The position numbers were made by a program, and so were the translations under genes. Below are positions 61,870 to 64,000 of a stretch of DNA of 64,000 bases, piece after piece (position 1 is the stretch's first letter; the number at the start of each line of letters is the position of its first letter). The notes below the pieces were generated by a model that was given only the letters and a program-made list of their open reading frames with translations, was not told the origin of the DNA and ran no database searches. Origin of the DNA: Henricia sp. BOLD:AAB3569 (taxonomy: Eukaryota; Echinodermata; Asteroidea; Spinulosida; Echinasteridae); NCBI GenBank assembly GCA_037783545.1, contig JBBELK010000109.1:2418001-2482000 (forward strand), given 5' to 3'.

Positions 61870-61957
61870 CTACTGTACTGGAAATGTCGCTAAATGTAAG
61901 TACACTGATTGCACTCTGGATCAATGCAATTTTGAAGCTTTTGCATCACTGACGAAT

Positions 61958-62100
61958 GCCATGCGGCAGTCAGACTTAATTATGCCATGCGGCAAACATT
62001 CATAATGAGTGAATCGACTCTCAATCTATACCGGTTTGTTCATTTCCATTTCTGACATATGCCATGCGGCAGTCAGACTTGTGCCATGCGGCAGTTATTC
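61958..62100. repeat. Four TGCCATGCGGCA motifs between pol and recombinase
   Basis: TGCCATGCGGCA(G/A) occurs near 61959, 61983, 62060 and 62085. Two copies are followed by GTCAGACTT. The arms TGCC/GGCA could fold. They lie in the non-coding gap of the retrotransposon. Confidence 0.75.
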
Positions 62101-62219
62101 ATTTAAGATGCATAATTACACAAAGTATGGCCATGCGACTTAATTTCATGTTCTCAACCCCAGTGAGGAGAACTATTCAGCTAGTGTTGTCAAGTAGACT
62201 CTAGAATATGGCGTCAGTG

Positions 62220-64000
62220 TTAAGGGGCTCCTGATAATCGGATGCACAATACCCCACTTTTGAAATGCTGTGTGCCAAAAATGGTACTGTGGCATCTACC
62301 TTGCACAAATATGCCCTCTGGATTAAAAAACCTCATAACATTTAACACCAGTGTGCTAAATGAGCTGTTTTTTAAAGAGAACAGCAAAGGCCAACATGGC
62401 GCAGAAGGCCAAGCTGGAATGACCAAAGTTCCTACAGCTTCACAAGCTTGGAGATGTCTCAAGACGTCCCCTACTTTACTGATGGGTGGGACTAACCAGT
62501 TGTTGACAGCGTTCCAATTGAACGCAAAAGCATCAACGCCACTGGTGTTGGGACAAAATTACTTTGAGTTAAACACAGGCAATTTAGCGTTATGTTCATC
62601 TGCAAAACGATTCACATGGTGGGGACCCCATAGGTCAATAATGAATTTGAAAAACATCATTGAAACTCCCCAATCATCAAAATCAATTACTCGACTCAAG
62701 GCATCTGCTCTTTGATTTTCAAGTCTAGGTAGCCACTGAATGTCAAAGGAAATGCAGTGTTGCTGACAAGTATCAAAAACACTCAAACTCAGTGCTTGCA
62801 CCTCTGGTACCATACTGCCTTTCGTGACAATCGAAACAACACCTTTGTTGTCTGTGTAAAACTTCACTGTTTTACCTGTAATCTTGGGAGCAAATGCTCG
62901 TAAAGCATGGTTAAAGTTGCATTGCCCGTGTTTGGGTGAAAGGATTAAAAAAATTAATTTACACAAGCGAACGAATTTAGAAAGCTTACGTGTCTCTGTA
63001 ACGAAAAATATCAAAAACTTAAATTTCCGACGTCGGGAATTGGAGATACAAGCCTTTTTCTTGAAACGTGCTTCACATGTTGTACATGTGCGCGTACGCT
63101 CATATGAACATAGTATGTGTACAATGTACACATGTACGCGCACATGTACATTTACGTCATAACCCTGTCGATTAAATGACCTGCCAGCCATTTAATCATT
63201 TCTTGTTTTTAATCGACTGGCATTAATCCTTGACGGATTTTTACGTTCTTGGTACCAAATGAAAGCTGATAACTTTTTCTATTCTAGAAAAATACCTATT
63301 TAACTTTAAAAAACAATTGTACTCCCAAATCGGCCCAAACACGGGCAGTGCAACTTTAACTGCCTGTAGTTCTCTCTAAGTGGAGCTTTTACAACTCTGC
63401 TCTGTACTCCAATTAGTCTGTAGTTCCAGACCTCCGCACTCCGCGGTCCATGCTCCAAGGCCAGTGCCGGAAGCATCGGTGTACACCAGAACCTGTGAAA
63501 GAGAATATTGACCAACATGTCTGTTATTCAACCTAATACATTCAGATTTTCAGAACAAAATCTCTTCTATGAGCATGTTACTGCTGTCAATCTTATATAT
63601 TTTGTCCCAGTGGACTTTTAGGTTAATCTCATAATGGAGGTACCTCGTTTTGAGCTGAGTAATGCGACCAAAGACTTGGCCAAGTGATATTATCTTCCCT
63701 GTCAATTTAGCTAGACGTCTGGCTGAAACGTTAGGGAGACTGGCTAAAACCTCAGAAATACAATGCTGGACATTCTCGATTCTTCTGGAGGAGATTTTTT
63801 TATATCCGTGCTCACCATCCCAAGTAAGCCCTAACCAATCTAAATATTGTGTAGGTACCCAGTGGGACTTGTCAACATTTGGTACAAAACCTGCTTCCAG
63901 CAGATCCTCTTTGACGGTCCGTGCTGCATTGGCGCACAAATCAGCGGTGCTCTGTCTACTCCAGCCATCGTCGAGAAACACCACAATGAAGATGCCCCTT
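62220..64000 (-). pseudogene. DIRS/Ngaro-class pol: reverse transcriptase, RNase H and C-terminal region, decayed; runs off the right edge
   Basis: Read on the - strand, pol would copy element RNA into cDNA. Near the right edge FIVVFLDDGWSRQ carries the RT active-site Asp pair, followed by WLGLTWDGEH. RNase H follows: VLVYTDASGTGLGAW (first Asp), REL (Glu), FYTDNKGVVSIV (second Asp) and RADALSR. The C-terminal region includes CPNTSGVDAFAFNWNAVNNW and VIPAWPSAPCWPLLF. One frame is maintained if three stops are ignored: TGA at 63550-63552, TAG at 63376-63378 and TAA at 62559-62561. A 445-bp TTAA insertion (62911-63359) splits RNase H and shifts the frame by one. The element is therefore dead. 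Its 5' part lies beyond the window. Confidence 0.9.
62911..63359. mobile_element. TTAA-flanked MITE inserted in the RNase H domain
   Basis: TTAA at 62911-62914 and 63356-63359 flank a 441-bp element with AGTTGCATTGCCCGTGTTTG ends inverted at the right (one mismatch). Removing the element and one TTAA restores a continuous RNase H reading frame across the site. The interior has a long hairpin around ACATGTGCGCGTAC (63080-63150). The N-terminal half of the 210-residue frame at 62559-63191 is MITE sequence, not protein. Confidence 0.95.

Noticed and set aside
62930..63191. N-terminal half of the 210-residue frame over RNase H
   Set aside because: Encoded by the TTAA MITE, not by the retrotransposon.

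Overview
The window reads as nuclear DNA from an invertebrate, most likely a deuterostome and plausibly an echinoderm. Genes are split by introns with GT-AG borders. Intergenic DNA is AT-rich but CpG is not depleted. There are tRNA-derived SINEs with (ATT)n tails, many short inverted-repeat elements and a tyrosine-recombinase (DIRS/Ngaro-class) retrotransposon. The organism is inferred from repeat style only. No bacterial operon, CRISPR array or rRNA gene was seen.

Only one complete host gene can be assembled. It is a three-exon, + strand gene (44656-50115) for a 107-residue secreted protein with a signal peptide and an EF-hand pair. A second host gene may be represented by a single spectrin-repeat-like exon on the - strand (55062-55168). 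A promoter-like segment with CCAAT boxes, an E-box, TATA and a splice donor lies at 13996-14242, but no coding exon could be attached to it.

The rest is mobile and repetitive DNA. Left part (1-27 kb): a 1.1 kb copy of a unit also present at 40 kb; the end of an element shared with 56 kb; many MITEs and SINEs; a 0.4 kb inverted repeat pair around 9.8-12.7 kb; a Tc1-like transposase relic at 24.2 kb; and a satellite with nuclear-receptor-like half-sites at 22.9-23.5 kb. Middle part (27.5-44.5 kb): three very large palindromes. The largest (27553-36516) has matching ends and a 6-bp target duplication, so it looks like one 9 kb foldback-type insertion. A second lies at 37.7-42.0 kb. A third (42.0-44.5 kb) is built from ~155-bp tandem units and ends about 140 bp upstream of the EF-hand start codon.

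Right part (45-64 kb): the EF-hand gene with element-filled introns, TTAA-flanked elements, an 18-bp minisatellite, and from 55.5 kb to the right edge a decayed - strand retrotransposon. Its pol (reverse transcriptase, RNase H and C-terminal region) has three in-frame stops and a clean 445-bp TTAA insertion in RNase H. Its tyrosine recombinase has one frameshift and is cut in two by about 5.3 kb of tandem inserted repeat units. At least four element families could be delimited with target duplications: TTAA, 9-bp (TAGACTGGTTCCCG ends), 5-bp (16.5-17.5 kb) and 6-bp (the giant palindrome).
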